A stretch of 64,000 bases of DNA from CAYLOP01 sp964385305 (GTDB taxonomy: Bacteria > Chloroflexota > Anaerolineae > Anaerolineales > E44-bin32): contig CAYLOP010000002.1 of assembly GCA_964385305.1 (NCBI GenBank), forward strand, positions 15,709 through 79,708, given 5' to 3'. The notes beneath the pieces were generated by a model. That model was not told the DNA's origin. It did not search any database and was given only the letters and a program-made list of their open reading frames with translations. This document shows positions 8,587-18,591 of the stretch, one piece after another (positions within the stretch are counted from its first letter, which is position 1; each line of letters starts with the position of its first letter). Position numbers and translations under genes: made by a program.

Positions 8587-10026
8587 TCAACGGAGGAAGA
8601 AACCCACCTTCGACGCCAGTTGCACGACTGGGCCCGGCAAGAGACCAAACAGCAACGTCCCCAGTGCGGTCACCCAGACGGATGCGTTCAGCCAGCCCTC
8701 TGAGCGTGTCTCCGGTTCACCCTCCCGCATGTACATCACGACGATCACACGCAGGTAGTAGTATGCCGATATTAGCGAAGTCAGCACACCGATGATAGCG
8801 AGCCAAATTAAACCCGCATCAATCGCCGCGCGGAAGATGTAGAATTTCCCAACGAAACCAATCGTCGGCGGCATACCAGTTAGCGAGAGCATAAAAAGAG
8901 CCATCGCGAGCGCCAAAGCTGGTTTGCGTCGACCCAGTCCGGCATAATCCTCTATGGCCAGACCGTCCCCATCCGCCTTCTCCATTGCCAAGACCACACC
9001 CCAAGCCCCAAGGTTCGTGAATGCATATCCCAGCAAGTAAAACAACGCTGCTCGGACGGCTTCAGGTGCGATTCCTGTCGTACCGGCAGCGGGTAAAGCG
9101 ATCAAAATATAGCCGGCGTGGGCGATGCTGGAATATGCCAGCATGCGCTTGATATTCGTCTGCGCGATTGCAGCTACATTCCCCCATGCCATCGTCAGCG
9201 CGGCCACCCACATCGCCAAGGGCGCCCATATTCCCGCAAAACTCGGGAACGCTGCGATAAAAACGCGTAATAACGCTGCAAATCCCCCTGCTTTCGCGCC
9301 AACTGACATGAAGGCTGAAACGGCGGACGGTGCGCCCTGGTACACATCAGGTGTCCACATGTGGAAGGGCACCGCCGCAACCTTGAAGCCCAAGCCGACA
9401 AGCACCAATGCCCCACCGACCAGCAGCAGGGGATGCGGCGTCGAGCCCGCAGCTTCAAAGATCCCTGCCAGTGAGGTCGTCCCTGTAGCGCCAAAGACCA
9501 ACGCGATGCCATAGACGACGAACCCTGAAGCGAACGCACCGAGTAAAAAATATTTGAGTGCTGATTCTTCCGAGTCAGGTTCGGGTCGAGCGAATCCCGC
9601 CAACACGTAAAGCGGGATGGAGAGCAGTTCGAGCGCCAGGAAAACCACGATCAGGTCGCCGGCCATTGCCATCAGCATCATGCCGCTCAGCGTAAAGAGC
9701 AGCAAAGTATAGTACTCTCCCCGCTCAATTCCCCTACGCTTCAAGTAATCGTACGCCTGCATGATCGCGATGATTCCTGTTCCACCAAAAAGGATTTGTA
9801 GGAAGGAAGAAAAGCCATCGACGACGATCATGCCCCCGAATACCTCTCGGGATACTCCAAATTGCAGCGCAACCAAGACAAGCGCCACTGCCAGACCAGT
9901 AGCCGCCAGTATAGCTGTGATTGCTTTGCGTTCTGGAGGAATGAACAAGTCGATCAACAGCAAGACCGTAGCCCAGCCGACAACAATCAGAAACGGGAGT
10001 ATTGCGTTTATCTCATGCAAGTCCAT
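8587..10026 (-). CDS. nuoN: NADH-quinone oxidoreductase subunit N
   Basis: 479-residue antiporter-like proton-pumping subunit of complex I, with about 14 membrane helices. The Proton_antipo_M core includes the conserved glutamate segment FLALELLSIPLYVLAGF and the PFHMWTPDVYQGAPS loop (HMWTPDVYxGAP is typical of NuoN). The ATG at 10026 lies three bases after the nuoM stop. Last gene of the operon. Confidence 0.96.
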   Translation of the reverse strand: MDLHEINAILPFLIVVGWATVLLLIDLFIPPERKAITAILAATGLAVALVLVALQFGVSREVFGGMIVVDGFSSFLQILFGGTGIIAIMQAYDYLKRRGIERGEYYTLLLFTLSGMMLMAMAGDLIVVFLALELLSIPLYVLAGFARPEPDSEESALKYFLLGAFASGFVVYGIALVFGATGTTSLAGIFEAAGSTPHPLLLVGGALVLVGLGFKVAAVPFHMWTPDVYQGAPSAVSAFMSVGAKAGGFAALLRVFIAAFPSFAGIWAPLAMWVAALTMAWGNVAAIAQTNIKRMLAYSSIAHAGYILIALPAAGTTGIAPEAVRAALFYLLGYAFTNLGAWGVVLAMEKADGDGLAIEDYAGLGRRKPALALAMALFMLSLTGMPPTIGFVGKFYIFRAAIDAGLIWLAIIGVLTSLISAYYYLRVIVVMYMREGEPETRSEGWLNASVWVTALGTLLFGLLPGPVVQLASKVGFFLR

Positions 10027-10029
10027 GGC

Positions 10030-11553
10030 TTATCGCACCACTAGTACAGCTTTTTGTAGTGTAGAGACAACCGCCTCTACAGAAGGTGACATCAAGTTAA
10101 AGAATGGTCTTGGATAGAGACCAATCCAGATGATTAGGATGACCAGTGGCACCAGGGTAACAATTTCACGCCAATTAATATCACTCAACTTCTGGTTCTC
10201 TTCCTTGTCCAGAGGTCCGAGGAACAATTTTTGGAACATGTAGAGCATATAAATCGCAGCCAAGATCACACCTGCGGCCGCGAAAGCTGCGTACAGCTTC
10301 GAACCAATCGCTTCTGATCCGAAGGCGCCCAGCAAAATGGTGAACTCACCCACAAAGCCATTCAAGCCCGGTAAGCCCATGGATGAAAGCGTCACAATAA
10401 GCGTCAGCGCACCGTAAACCGGCATGATCTTCCAAAGTCCGCCAAAGGCCTCCATGTCACGCGTATGCCTTCGCTCGTAAATCATGCCGACGATGATAAA
10501 CAACGCCCCTGTGCTCAGTCCGTGGTTGACCATCTGTAAAATACCGCCCTGAATGCCTTGCGGGTTTAGTGCAAAGAGCCCAAGCACCACAAAGCCCAGG
10601 TGGCTGACGGAGGAGTACGCAACCAATTTCTTAACGTCCTTCTGAGCGTAGGACACAGCCGCGCCGTATAGGATGCCGATCACCGCCAGCAAAGCCATCC
10701 AGGGTGCATAACGCACCGCAGCCTCCGGGAACATGGGAATGTTGAACCGCAGGAAACCATAGGTCCCCATCTTCAGCAGCACACCAGCAAGAATGACCGA
10801 CCCTGCGGTTGGCGCCTCGACGTGAGCATCCGGGAGCCACGAGTGTAGCGGCCACATCGGCACCTTGATGGCAAACGCAGCCGCAAATGCCAGGAAGAGC
10901 CACGTTTGTACAGCGATTGGGATCGCACCCATTGCAGCCTGCTCGATGATCTGGGGTACGGAGAACGTATCCAGATTGAGCCCCAACCACAGGATGGCAA
11001 GAAGCATCAGAATGGAACCTGCCATCGTGTACAGGAAGAACTTAAGGGCAGCATATATCCGACGCGGTCCGCCCCATATACCGATCAAGAAATACATGGG
11101 GACCAGGGTGAACTCCCAGAAAATGTAGAAGAGGAAGAGATCGAGCGCCAGGAAAACCCCGACCATGCCGAGTTCGAGCAGCAGGAAGAAGATCATAAAT
11201 TCCTTCACACGCTCAGTGATCGCCGACCAAGTGGAGAGAATGGAAAGCGGTGTCAGGAAAGTGGTCAACAGAACGAGCAGTATGCTCAATCCGTCCACCC
11301 CGAGATGGTACTCGATGTCCACTCCGGCCAACTGGAACCAGGCGTGCCGCTCGACCATTTGCAGTGCGCCCACCCCTGATTTGAATTGCGCGAGCATGAC
11401 GATGGAGAGCGCAAAGGTAAGCAAGGATGCAAGCAATGCGGTCCAGCGGATGGCGTTGTGGCGTTCTTTTGAGATAAACAAGATCACCAAGACGCCTAGC
11501 AACGGGGCGAAAGTCACCAAGTTGAGGATCGAAATCGAAGATATCATAGCCAT
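10030..11553 (-). CDS. nuoM: NADH-quinone oxidoreductase subunit M
   Basis: 507 residues, an antiporter-like membrane subunit of complex I. The key helix has FYIFWEFTLVPMYFLIG with the conserved Glu, and the loop MWPLHSWLPDAHVEAPTAGS is diagnostic of NuoM. It sits between nuoL and nuoN with gaps of 13 and 3 bp. Confidence 0.97.
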   Translation of the reverse strand: MAMISSISILNLVTFAPLLGVLVILFISKERHNAIRWTALLASLLTFALSIVMLAQFKSGVGALQMVERHAWFQLAGVDIEYHLGVDGLSILLVLLTTFLTPLSILSTWSAITERVKEFMIFFLLLELGMVGVFLALDLFLFYIFWEFTLVPMYFLIGIWGGPRRIYAALKFFLYTMAGSILMLLAILWLGLNLDTFSVPQIIEQAAMGAIPIAVQTWLFLAFAAAFAIKVPMWPLHSWLPDAHVEAPTAGSVILAGVLLKMGTYGFLRFNIPMFPEAAVRYAPWMALLAVIGILYGAAVSYAQKDVKKLVAYSSVSHLGFVVLGLFALNPQGIQGGILQMVNHGLSTGALFIIVGMIYERRHTRDMEAFGGLWKIMPVYGALTLIVTLSSMGLPGLNGFVGEFTILLGAFGSEAIGSKLYAAFAAAGVILAAIYMLYMFQKLFLGPLDKEENQKLSDINWREIVTLVPLVILIIWIGLYPRPFFNLMSPSVEAVVSTLQKAVLVVR

Positions 11554-11566
11554 TCCTCAGCCAGCA

Positions 11567-13648
11567 TTATCCGAACAGGAAATAACTTAAGACCAAGACC
11601 ACACCCACAAGAACCGACAGTGCGTAATTGCGCACATAGCCGGTCTGAAGGTGACGCAAGCTCACGGACGCGTTCTTGGTCAGCTTTCCAAGTCCGTTTG
11701 CGGCACCGTCGATCACCCGCAGATCGAAAGCCTCGTTCAGCCAGCGTGTGCCAACCCGAAACGAGCGGGCCAGGACGGTGTCATGGAACCAATCATGCCA
11801 GAAGCGCCAATCAACAACTTCTGCCAGGAATCCTGCTAAAACGACGTAGGGTTGGATGAACAGGAAGTTGTACAACTCATCCACCCACCACTTATTCTCC
11901 ATACCGACAAAGATGGGCCCAAGGTACCTGCGAAGTGGATCTGGTTGCCCCTCCGTCAATGGCTCGCGCCCATAAAGCCACCAAGCCAGTGCAATGGCTA
12001 CGAGCGCCAATCCGGTTGAGACGGCTGCAACCTGGAGATTGAATTCAGCCACATGAACGTGCAAGGTGTGCTCGAGCCAGGACGTCAGCGAGTGGACCCC
12101 CGGCAAATTCAATACCCCGCCGACAAGAGCGCCGAGCGCTAGCAACGCGAGCGGGACGATGATCACCGGTGGGTTTTCCGGGGCATGTTCGGCCGCACCG
12201 GTGCGCGCCTTCCCAAAGAAGACCATGAAGATCTGTCGGCCCATGTAGAACGCGGTGAAGAACGCCGCGATCGCGAGAAGCACGTAGACGACCGTGTTCT
12301 CATGGAAAGCATCTGCCAAGATCTCATCCTTCGAGAAGAAACCGGCGAAAGGCGGTATACCAGCAAGCGCGAGTGTGCCGGTAAGATAGACCCAGAACGT
12401 GGCCTTCATTTTTGAACGCAGCCCACCCATATTACGCATGTCATTCGGGTCAAACGCGTGAGATTCCTCCTCACCATGGCTGCCCTGTGCAAGATGGTGG
12501 TGGCCATGCTCAAGTCCAAGTATCACCGAACCGGCCGAGAGGAAGAGTAACGCCTTGAAAAAGGCATGTGTTACCAGGTGGAACATCCCCGCCACTTGCG
12601 CGCCAATCCCAACCGCAGCCAGCATGAAACCCAACTGGCTGATCGTGGAGTAGGCGAGCACTTTCTTGATATCAAACTGACCGACCGCTATAGTCGCCGC
12701 GAAAAGGGCTGTCGCCGCACCGATCAACGCGGTAAGGGTGGATGAGAATGTTCCCACCGCAAAGAGCGCCTGGTTGCGTGCGATCATGTAGATACCAGCC
12801 GTCACCATCGTCGCGGCATGGATCAAGGCAGAGACGGGTGTGGGACCTGCCATCGCGTCCGGAAGCCAGACGTAAAGCGGGATCTGAGCAGATTTGCCTG
12901 TCGCACCAAGCAGCAGGAACAGCGTGATCGCCGTAACGATCCCAATTCCCACCTCAGGCGGCATGCTTTCTACGATCTCAAAAACCTTTTCAAACTGCAG
13001 GCTGCCGAATTGGGTGAATATCAAAAGCATGGCGATCAGGAAACCAAAATCGCCGATACGATTGGCGATAAAGGCTTTCTTCCCCGCCAGGGCGTTCCCG
13101 ATACCGCCCTCACCCTTCTCATACCAAAAACCGATCAAGAGGTAGGAGCACAGCCCAACGCCTTCCCATCCGACGAACATCATCAGGTAATTGTCGGCCG
13201 TCACAAGTATCATCATGGCAGCGACAAACAGGTTGAAGAAGACGAAGAAACGAGTGTAGCGTCCTAGATCTCCCTGAAAACGCACGTCATCGTGCATGTA
13301 ACCGATGGCGTAGATATGGATCAGTGTGCTCACACCCGTGACCATCATCATCATGGTCACGGATAGTGTGTCGACCTTGAGCGACCAGGGGATAGAAAGC
13401 TGTCCGATGGAAATCCAATCCGCGACAAGCACACTCGTCCCATGTGGATTGGCGCGCAATGCGATGAACTGAAGCACGGCGATGACAAACGATAGTCCGA
13501 CCGCGCCGCTAGCTAAGATTCCCGCAAAACGCTCGCCCAGTCGCTTCCCCACCGCGATATTAATCAACAGGCCAAGGATAGGGAAGGCGATAATCAGCGG
13601 TGCATACGCAAACAACTCCCCGCCCTGAACCACTTCGCTAAGGACCAT
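11567..13648 (-). CDS. nuoL: NADH-quinone oxidoreductase subunit L
   Basis: 693 residues, the largest antiporter-like subunit, including the long C-terminal lateral helix region. GWEGVGLCSYLLIGFWY and PLYVWLPDAMAGPTPVSALIHAATMVTAG are NuoL hallmarks. A His-rich cytoplasmic-like stretch (GLEHGHHHLAQGSHGEEESHAFD) lies around 380-400; such loops are common in NuoL but this one is unusually His-rich. The gap to nuoK is 21 bp. Confidence 0.97.
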   Translation of the reverse strand: MVLSEVVQGGELFAYAPLIIAFPILGLLINIAVGKRLGERFAGILASGAVGLSFVIAVLQFIALRANPHGTSVLVADWISIGQLSIPWSLKVDTLSVTMMMMVTGVSTLIHIYAIGYMHDDVRFQGDLGRYTRFFVFFNLFVAAMMILVTADNYLMMFVGWEGVGLCSYLLIGFWYEKGEGGIGNALAGKKAFIANRIGDFGFLIAMLLIFTQFGSLQFEKVFEIVESMPPEVGIGIVTAITLFLLLGATGKSAQIPLYVWLPDAMAGPTPVSALIHAATMVTAGIYMIARNQALFAVGTFSSTLTALIGAATALFAATIAVGQFDIKKVLAYSTISQLGFMLAAVGIGAQVAGMFHLVTHAFFKALLFLSAGSVILGLEHGHHHLAQGSHGEEESHAFDPNDMRNMGGLRSKMKATFWVYLTGTLALAGIPPFAGFFSKDEILADAFHENTVVYVLLAIAAFFTAFYMGRQIFMVFFGKARTGAAEHAPENPPVIIVPLALLALGALVGGVLNLPGVHSLTSWLEHTLHVHVAEFNLQVAAVSTGLALVAIALAWWLYGREPLTEGQPDPLRRYLGPIFVGMENKWWVDELYNFLFIQPYVVLAGFLAEVVDWRFWHDWFHDTVLARSFRVGTRWLNEAFDLRVIDGAANGLGKLTKNASVSLRHLQTGYVRNYALSVLVGVVLVLSYFLFG

Positions 13649-13669
13649 CCAAACCCTCCGCTGTTATGA

Positions 13670-13987
13670 TCAGCCTTTAAGGCTGCTCATTTGATCGACG
13701 TCAATGCTGTGCTTGGTCTTAAAAATCGTCACGATCAGCGCTAATCCAATCGCCACTTCCGCCGCCGCAACCGCGATAACAAAGAATACAAGCACCTGAC
13801 CACGCATCGCTTCCGCAGCTGGCGCCATTGCCCGTGCAAATGCGATCAACGCCAAGTTCGCCGAATTCAACATCAACTCAATCGACATGAAGATCACGAT
13901 CGCATTGCGCCGCACCAAGACCCCCAACACGCCCAGTACAAAGAGAACGCCGGAGAGAGCCAGTAGTTGGTTCAGGGGGACGCTCAT
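13670..13987 (-). CDS. nuoK: NADH-quinone oxidoreductase subunit K
   Basis: 105 residues, three membrane helices. It carries the conserved membrane glutamates ([16 protein letters not shown] and [17 protein letters not shown]) of the proton path. The start overlaps the end of nuoJ by four bases. Confidence 0.96.
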   Translation of the reverse strand: MSVPLNQLLALSGVLFVLGVLGVLVRRNAIVIFMSIELMLNSANLALIAFARAMAPAAEAMRGQVLVFFVIAVAAAEVAIGLALIVTIFKTKHSIDVDQMSSLKG

Positions 13988-14502
13988 CGGCTCTTACTCC
14001 TCTCGTCTCGCGTGAGAACGATCGCACCAACCATGGCAACCAACAGCAGCACCGACGTGACCTCGAAGGGGATCAGGTATTGGCTGAACAGCACCCTTCC
14101 GATCGATGTGGGGCTGCCAAAGGAACGCTCCACAGTTGCCATTGACTGTGCCAAGCCCGTAGGGCGCGCGAAGAGCACGGCGCCGATCTCCGCTACAAGA
14201 GCAAATCCCAGCAGTATCGCCACGGGAAGCTGCCAGGGAAGGTTGCTTGTCTTCTCAAGCCGCTCCGCACCAAGAAGCATGATGACAAACAAGAACAACA
14301 CCATAATCGCCCCGGCGTAAACAGTGATCTGCACCATGGCGACAAATGCTGCGTTGAGCAGCAAATAGAGCGTTGCGATGGTGATGAAATTGATCACCAA
14401 GAACAACGCCGAATAAACCGCGTTGCTGCTGAGCAGCATGCTTACAGCGGAGAGCACAGCAACCGCTGCAAGACCGTAAAAGAGGATCAGATCCAGTGTC
14501 AT
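13984..14502 (-). CDS. nuoJ: NADH-quinone oxidoreductase subunit J
   Basis: 172 residues, five membrane helices. It contains the NuoJ helix [30 protein letters not shown], where the conserved pi-bulge lies. Overlaps nuoK by four bases. It follows nuoI by about 40 bp. Confidence 0.96.
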   Translation of the reverse strand: MTLDLILFYGLAAVAVLSAVSMLLSSNAVYSALFLVINFITIATLYLLLNAAFVAMVQITVYAGAIMVLFLFVIMLLGAERLEKTSNLPWQLPVAILLGFALVAEIGAVLFARPTGLAQSMATVERSFGSPTSIGRVLFSQYLIPFEVTSVLLLVAMVGAIVLTRDERSKSR

Positions 14503-14542
14503 ATGTGGTCCTCGAATGAACGCGTGAATGCTTCAGCCATGA

Positions 14543-15049
14543 TTATCCTTCCGGATCTTTCATCTCCGGAACGGCACGGTCGAATGATCCCGGCGGAACC
14601 GCCATCGGTGTGGGCTCGCCACCCTCCGGCACGGGCACAATCAGCATTTCCTTGGTATAGATCGCATCTCGCCGACCTGTAAAAGAAAGCTCGTAATTGT
14701 GCTCGAGCACGATCGCTTCTGTCGGGCATGCGTCCTCACAAAAACCGCAGAAGATGCAGCGCAGCATATTGATCTCATAAGTGCTCGCGTAGCGCTCGCC
14801 CGGCGAGTAGCGTGCTTCATCGGTATTCTCTGCCGCTTCCACAAAAATTGCATCGGCCGGGCAGGCCGCGGCACAGAGTGCGCACCCAATACACTTCTCA
14901 AGTCCATTGTCAAACCGCTTCAACTCGTGACGGCCGCGGAAACGCTCTCGCACCGGACGCTTGATCTCCGGGTACTGGTATGTCACCGGTCGTTCAAACA
15001 TGCTGCGGAATGTTACCCATAGTCCGCGTAGAAATTCGAACGGATTCAT
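14543..15049 (-). CDS. nuoI: NADH-quinone oxidoreductase subunit I (8Fe ferredoxin)
   Basis: 168 residues. Two 4Fe-4S motifs, CIGCALCAAACP and CIFCGFCEDACP, bind clusters N6a and N6b in the peripheral arm. The C-terminus is Pro/Glu-rich and variable. It starts three bases after nuoH ends. Confidence 0.97.
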   Translation of the reverse strand: MNPFEFLRGLWVTFRSMFERPVTYQYPEIKRPVRERFRGRHELKRFDNGLEKCIGCALCAAACPADAIFVEAAENTDEARYSPGERYASTYEINMLRCIFCGFCEDACPTEAIVLEHNYELSFTGRRDAIYTKEMLIVPVPEGGEPTPMAVPPGSFDRAVPEMKDPEG

Positions 15050-15052
15050 ACC

Positions 15053-16057
15053 CTAGCCTCCTGCCATCAGCACGTACAAGGCTGTCACCACGACATTGAG
15101 CAACGCCACCGGCAGTAAGATCTTCCAGCCAAATGCCATGAGCGTGTCGTAGCGGATGCGGGGGAATGTCGCCCGTATCCATATGATTACAAATAAAAGT
15201 GCAACGACCTTGATGATCAAATACACTGGGCCCAGCAGGGGCACTTGATCCAGGAAGGGTCCCCAATAACCTCCAAGGAAGAGCGTCGCCCCAATAAAAC
15301 TGACCACGATCATCTTCCCATATTCAGCCATGAAGAATAAGGCGAACTTCATCCCCGAGTATTCGACGTGATACCCGGCCGTTAGCTCCTGCTCCGCCTC
15401 CGGCATATCGAATGGCGCCCGGTTAATTTCTGCGATGGAGGCGAGGAAGAAAATCAAGAAACCGACAGGCTGCAGCACGATAAACCACAGGCCCCTCTGA
15501 GCGAGCACGATCTCACCCAGGCTCAAGGGATTCTCGGAATTGGTCAGCAGGACCGGTCCAACGATCGCCAGCGCCAGCGCCAGTTCATAGCTGATCATCT
15601 GTGCCGTGGAACGAATCCCTCCTAGCAGCGCATATTTATTGTGAGAGGACCATCCGGCGAGCACAATGCCATACACCGCGATCGAAGACATGGCAAGGAT
15701 GTAGAGGACGCCGACATTGACATCCGCAGCAAGTCCAAGGCTGAAACCAGCGACTTCTGGCCCCATAGGGATAACCGCCAGAAGAATGAGCGCTGGGACA
15801 ACAGTGATGACTGGGGCAAGTAAAAAGACTAACTTATCCGCCTCGTGTGGGATAAGCTCCTCTTTAAAGATCAATTTGATCCCGTCGGCGACGGGTTGAA
15901 GAAGACCCCATGGACCCGCTCGATTGGGGCCGATCCGCACCTGGATGCGTGCCAAGACACGTCGCTCAAAAAGCGTCAGATAGGCAAATCCACCGACGAT
16001 GATCAGGATAATCACCACCGATTTGATCAGCCATTCCAACAGGTCGACAATGTTCAT
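15053..16057 (-). CDS. nuoH: NADH-quinone oxidoreductase subunit H
   Basis: 334 residues, eight or nine membrane helices; it forms much of the quinone chamber. Diagnostic segments are FERRVLARIQVRIGPNRAGPWG and INRAPFDMPEAEQELTAGYHVEYSG, with the acidic E-channel residues. It is separated from nuoG by 11 bp. Confidence 0.97.
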   Translation of the reverse strand: MNIVDLLEWLIKSVVIILIIVGGFAYLTLFERRVLARIQVRIGPNRAGPWGLLQPVADGIKLIFKEELIPHEADKLVFLLAPVITVVPALILLAVIPMGPEVAGFSLGLAADVNVGVLYILAMSSIAVYGIVLAGWSSHNKYALLGGIRSTAQMISYELALALAIVGPVLLTNSENPLSLGEIVLAQRGLWFIVLQPVGFLIFFLASIAEINRAPFDMPEAEQELTAGYHVEYSGMKFALFFMAEYGKMIVVSFIGATLFLGGYWGPFLDQVPLLGPVYLIIKVVALLFVIIWIRATFPRIRYDTLMAFGWKILLPVALLNVVVTALYVLMAGG

Positions 16058-16068
16058 GCGATCTCCTG

Positions 16069-18591
16069 CTACTCGATAATCTTAACCTGCACCGTTAGAG
16101 GCGTCGATACTGCCACCCCAAGGCTGCGGGGCAGCAGTGCAACGCCTTCCGGTACATCGTCCTTTACCTCAACCGGCATTTGCTCTGCCCGGCCATCCCA
16201 GCGAATCTCGACCGTCGCACCCTCGGAAACGCCAACACGATCGGCATCCCCTGGGCTCAAGAATACCTGCAATTTCGATAGACGCGGGTGGAGGACCTTC
16301 GAGGGGATCAAGGTCGTGCCCTCATCATAAAGCCGCGTTACTGGAACAAGCAGCAGGCCATCCGCCGACGGCTTCTCCGCTGGCGCCGTCCATTGGATCT
16401 CGTATGGCTGGTCGCGCTCGGCAGCCGGGGTAAGCTTCACACCAACTCCTTGGGTATTTGTAAAAGCTGTACCGCCAAAAAAGAGATCATCCCCGCCGAC
16501 ATGCGGCCATTGGTCTTCCACTTTCGCCATTGCTTGATAGGTCAGGTCTGCATAATCCGGGACATCCTGGGCGATCTGCAGCATGATGGACGCTGCAGAA
16601 CTGGCAGTGATCTCTACACCCATCGCCTTTGCTAGCGCGGCAAGGATTCGCCAATCCGGTCTGCTCTCCCCATGCGGTGCAACTGCAGGGTAATAGCGCT
16701 GGACGCGGCGCTCACCATTCGTGAAGGTCCCCTCGCGTTCGATGAACGACTGTGCCGGAAGGACGACATTTGCAATTTCAACAGTTGCCGTTCGGAAGAG
16801 TTCCTGCACGACGACGAAGGTTTCGCCTGCAAGCATCTCCATCAGGTCGGGATCGTCGCCAAGCGGATCGCTTGCTATCACATACAGAGCGTTCGCACCT
16901 TCCAGTGCGGCTCTGAGACCGTCCGCCGAAGGGCGTACCCCCAGATCCCACGCACCCTGCGAATTGCTGCGCGGCCAAACGGCGATCAAACCGTTTTGGG
17001 CACGACCGACATGCTCGCTCGCGGTGAGAAGGCTTCCCAATGCCTGGGCGAGTGCCTCCGAGGCCACGTAATCCAACCCATCTCCACCGTAGAAGACCAC
17101 CAGGTCGGCAGCATCGGTCAGGACTTTGGCTGCTTCTGAGAGCGTCTCGTCGCCAGCATACTGGGCGAGATCCTTCTGTCCTGTCACAGCGTGGAGCAAT
17201 CCCAGCGCGGTGCCGACAGCATCGCCGAAGGCATATCGCAGCACATTGGTTGCGTAACGTTCCAGGCGTGTAGGCCGGGCGTTTGCCACGACCAACGTTG
17301 CCCCTCGATCCGCCGCTTGCTTGACTCGCAACCACCAGATAGGAGCTTCCTCATGCAGGTCAGAGGCGATGACCAAGATGGCATCTCCTGCGCCCAATTT
17401 CCCTAGATTGGTTTCGCTACCCACGCCCACCTGCTGGACGACATCCCCTCCAGCAAGGGTTTCATCTAAGATCGCCTGCCCGCCAAGTCCTTCCACAAAA
17501 CGCCGGAACACGAAGAGGTCCTCATTTGAGGCTCGTCCGCCAGCGATTCCCACCAATCCAACCGAATCTTGATCAGAAGCCGCCTTTAATCCTTCCGCCG
17601 CACGAACCAACGCTTCTTCCCATGTACTCTCAACGAGTTCACCACCTTTTCGAACCAACGGCTGTCTCAGACGCTCCTCACTCCCAGCGAAATGGTGACC
17701 AAAGCGGCCTTTATCACAAATCCAGATCTCGTTGACATGCTCGTTCTGACGCGGCATGACCCGTTTCACGACCTCTTTCCCGCCCTGGCTCGCCTCCCGG
17801 CGTGTGTTCAACATCAGGTTGCAGCCCACTGGGCAGTGCGTACAGATCGAAGCAACGGCTTTCATCTCCCATGGACGCGCCCCAAAGCGAAAGTCAGCCG
17901 TGGTCAACGCACCCACAGGGCATATGTCGGTTGTGTTCCCTGAAAAGTAAGAATCAAATCCGGGATTCGAGAAAGTGATGATTTTGAGCTTGCGACCCCG
18001 TTCCGAGAAACCGATCACAGGATCGCCGACAATCTCTTCTTGGAAACGAACGCAGCGGGAACATTGAATGCATCGCTCGCGATCGAGGAAAATCAGGTCC
18101 CCAAGCGGCACGTGCTTGTCTAGATGCATTTTTTCATCGAAGAGGAAGCGGCTCTTTCCCGGACCATGCTCCATGGTCAGGTTTTGAAGCGGGCATTCAC
18201 CGCCTTTGTCACAGATGGGACAATCTAACGGATGCGACGTGAGAAGGTATTCAATAACCTCTTTTCGGCCTTGGATCGCTTTCTCGCTGTTGACGCGAAC
18301 TACCCATCCTTCGCCGACTGGGGTGGAACATGCCGTCTCGAGGTTGGGACCAAATTGAATCACCGGTTTGCCATCTTCATCTAAAACCGGTTCATTCTTC
18401 GCCCGATCCCACGCTGGCCTGCCCACCTCCACCAAACACATGCGACACATCCCGACTGGATGTAATTTAGGATGATAGCAAAAGACCGGGATCTCAATCC
18501 CAACCTTCTTCGCCGCGTCAACGATCATCGTGCCTTTGGGCACTGAAATCTCACTGCCATCGATTTTTAGCGTTACCAACTCGTCGCTCAT
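16069..18591 (-). CDS. nuoG: NADH-quinone oxidoreductase subunit G
   Basis: 840 residues, the large iron-sulfur subunit. The N-terminal 2Fe-2S ferredoxin domain has C38, C49, C52 and C88 (N1b). H120, C124, C127 and C133 bind N5, and C174, C177, C180 and C224 bind N4. The molybdopterin-oxidoreductase-like domain begins with C250, C253, C257 and a Cys near 292 in ICDKGRFG, so the extra N7 cluster is predicted. The C-terminal region is a degenerate molybdopterin fold with a MopB-type C-terminal barrel. The start overlaps nuoF by four bases. Confidence 0.97.
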   Translation of the reverse strand: MSDELVTLKIDGSEISVPKGTMIVDAAKKVGIEIPVFCYHPKLHPVGMCRMCLVEVGRPAWDRAKNEPVLDEDGKPVIQFGPNLETACSTPVGEGWVVRVNSEKAIQGRKEVIEYLLTSHPLDCPICDKGGECPLQNLTMEHGPGKSRFLFDEKMHLDKHVPLGDLIFLDRERCIQCSRCVRFQEEIVGDPVIGFSERGRKLKIITFSNPGFDSYFSGNTTDICPVGALTTADFRFGARPWEMKAVASICTHCPVGCNLMLNTRREASQGGKEVVKRVMPRQNEHVNEIWICDKGRFGHHFAGSEERLRQPLVRKGGELVESTWEEALVRAAEGLKAASDQDSVGLVGIAGGRASNEDLFVFRRFVEGLGGQAILDETLAGGDVVQQVGVGSETNLGKLGAGDAILVIASDLHEEAPIWWLRVKQAADRGATLVVANARPTRLERYATNVLRYAFGDAVGTALGLLHAVTGQKDLAQYAGDETLSEAAKVLTDAADLVVFYGGDGLDYVASEALAQALGSLLTASEHVGRAQNGLIAVWPRSNSQGAWDLGVRPSADGLRAALEGANALYVIASDPLGDDPDLMEMLAGETFVVVQELFRTATVEIANVVLPAQSFIEREGTFTNGERRVQRYYPAVAPHGESRPDWRILAALAKAMGVEITASSAASIMLQIAQDVPDYADLTYQAMAKVEDQWPHVGGDDLFFGGTAFTNTQGVGVKLTPAAERDQPYEIQWTAPAEKPSADGLLLVPVTRLYDEGTTLIPSKVLHPRLSKLQVFLSPGDADRVGVSEGATVEIRWDGRAEQMPVEVKDDVPEGVALLPRSLGVAVSTPLTVQVKIIE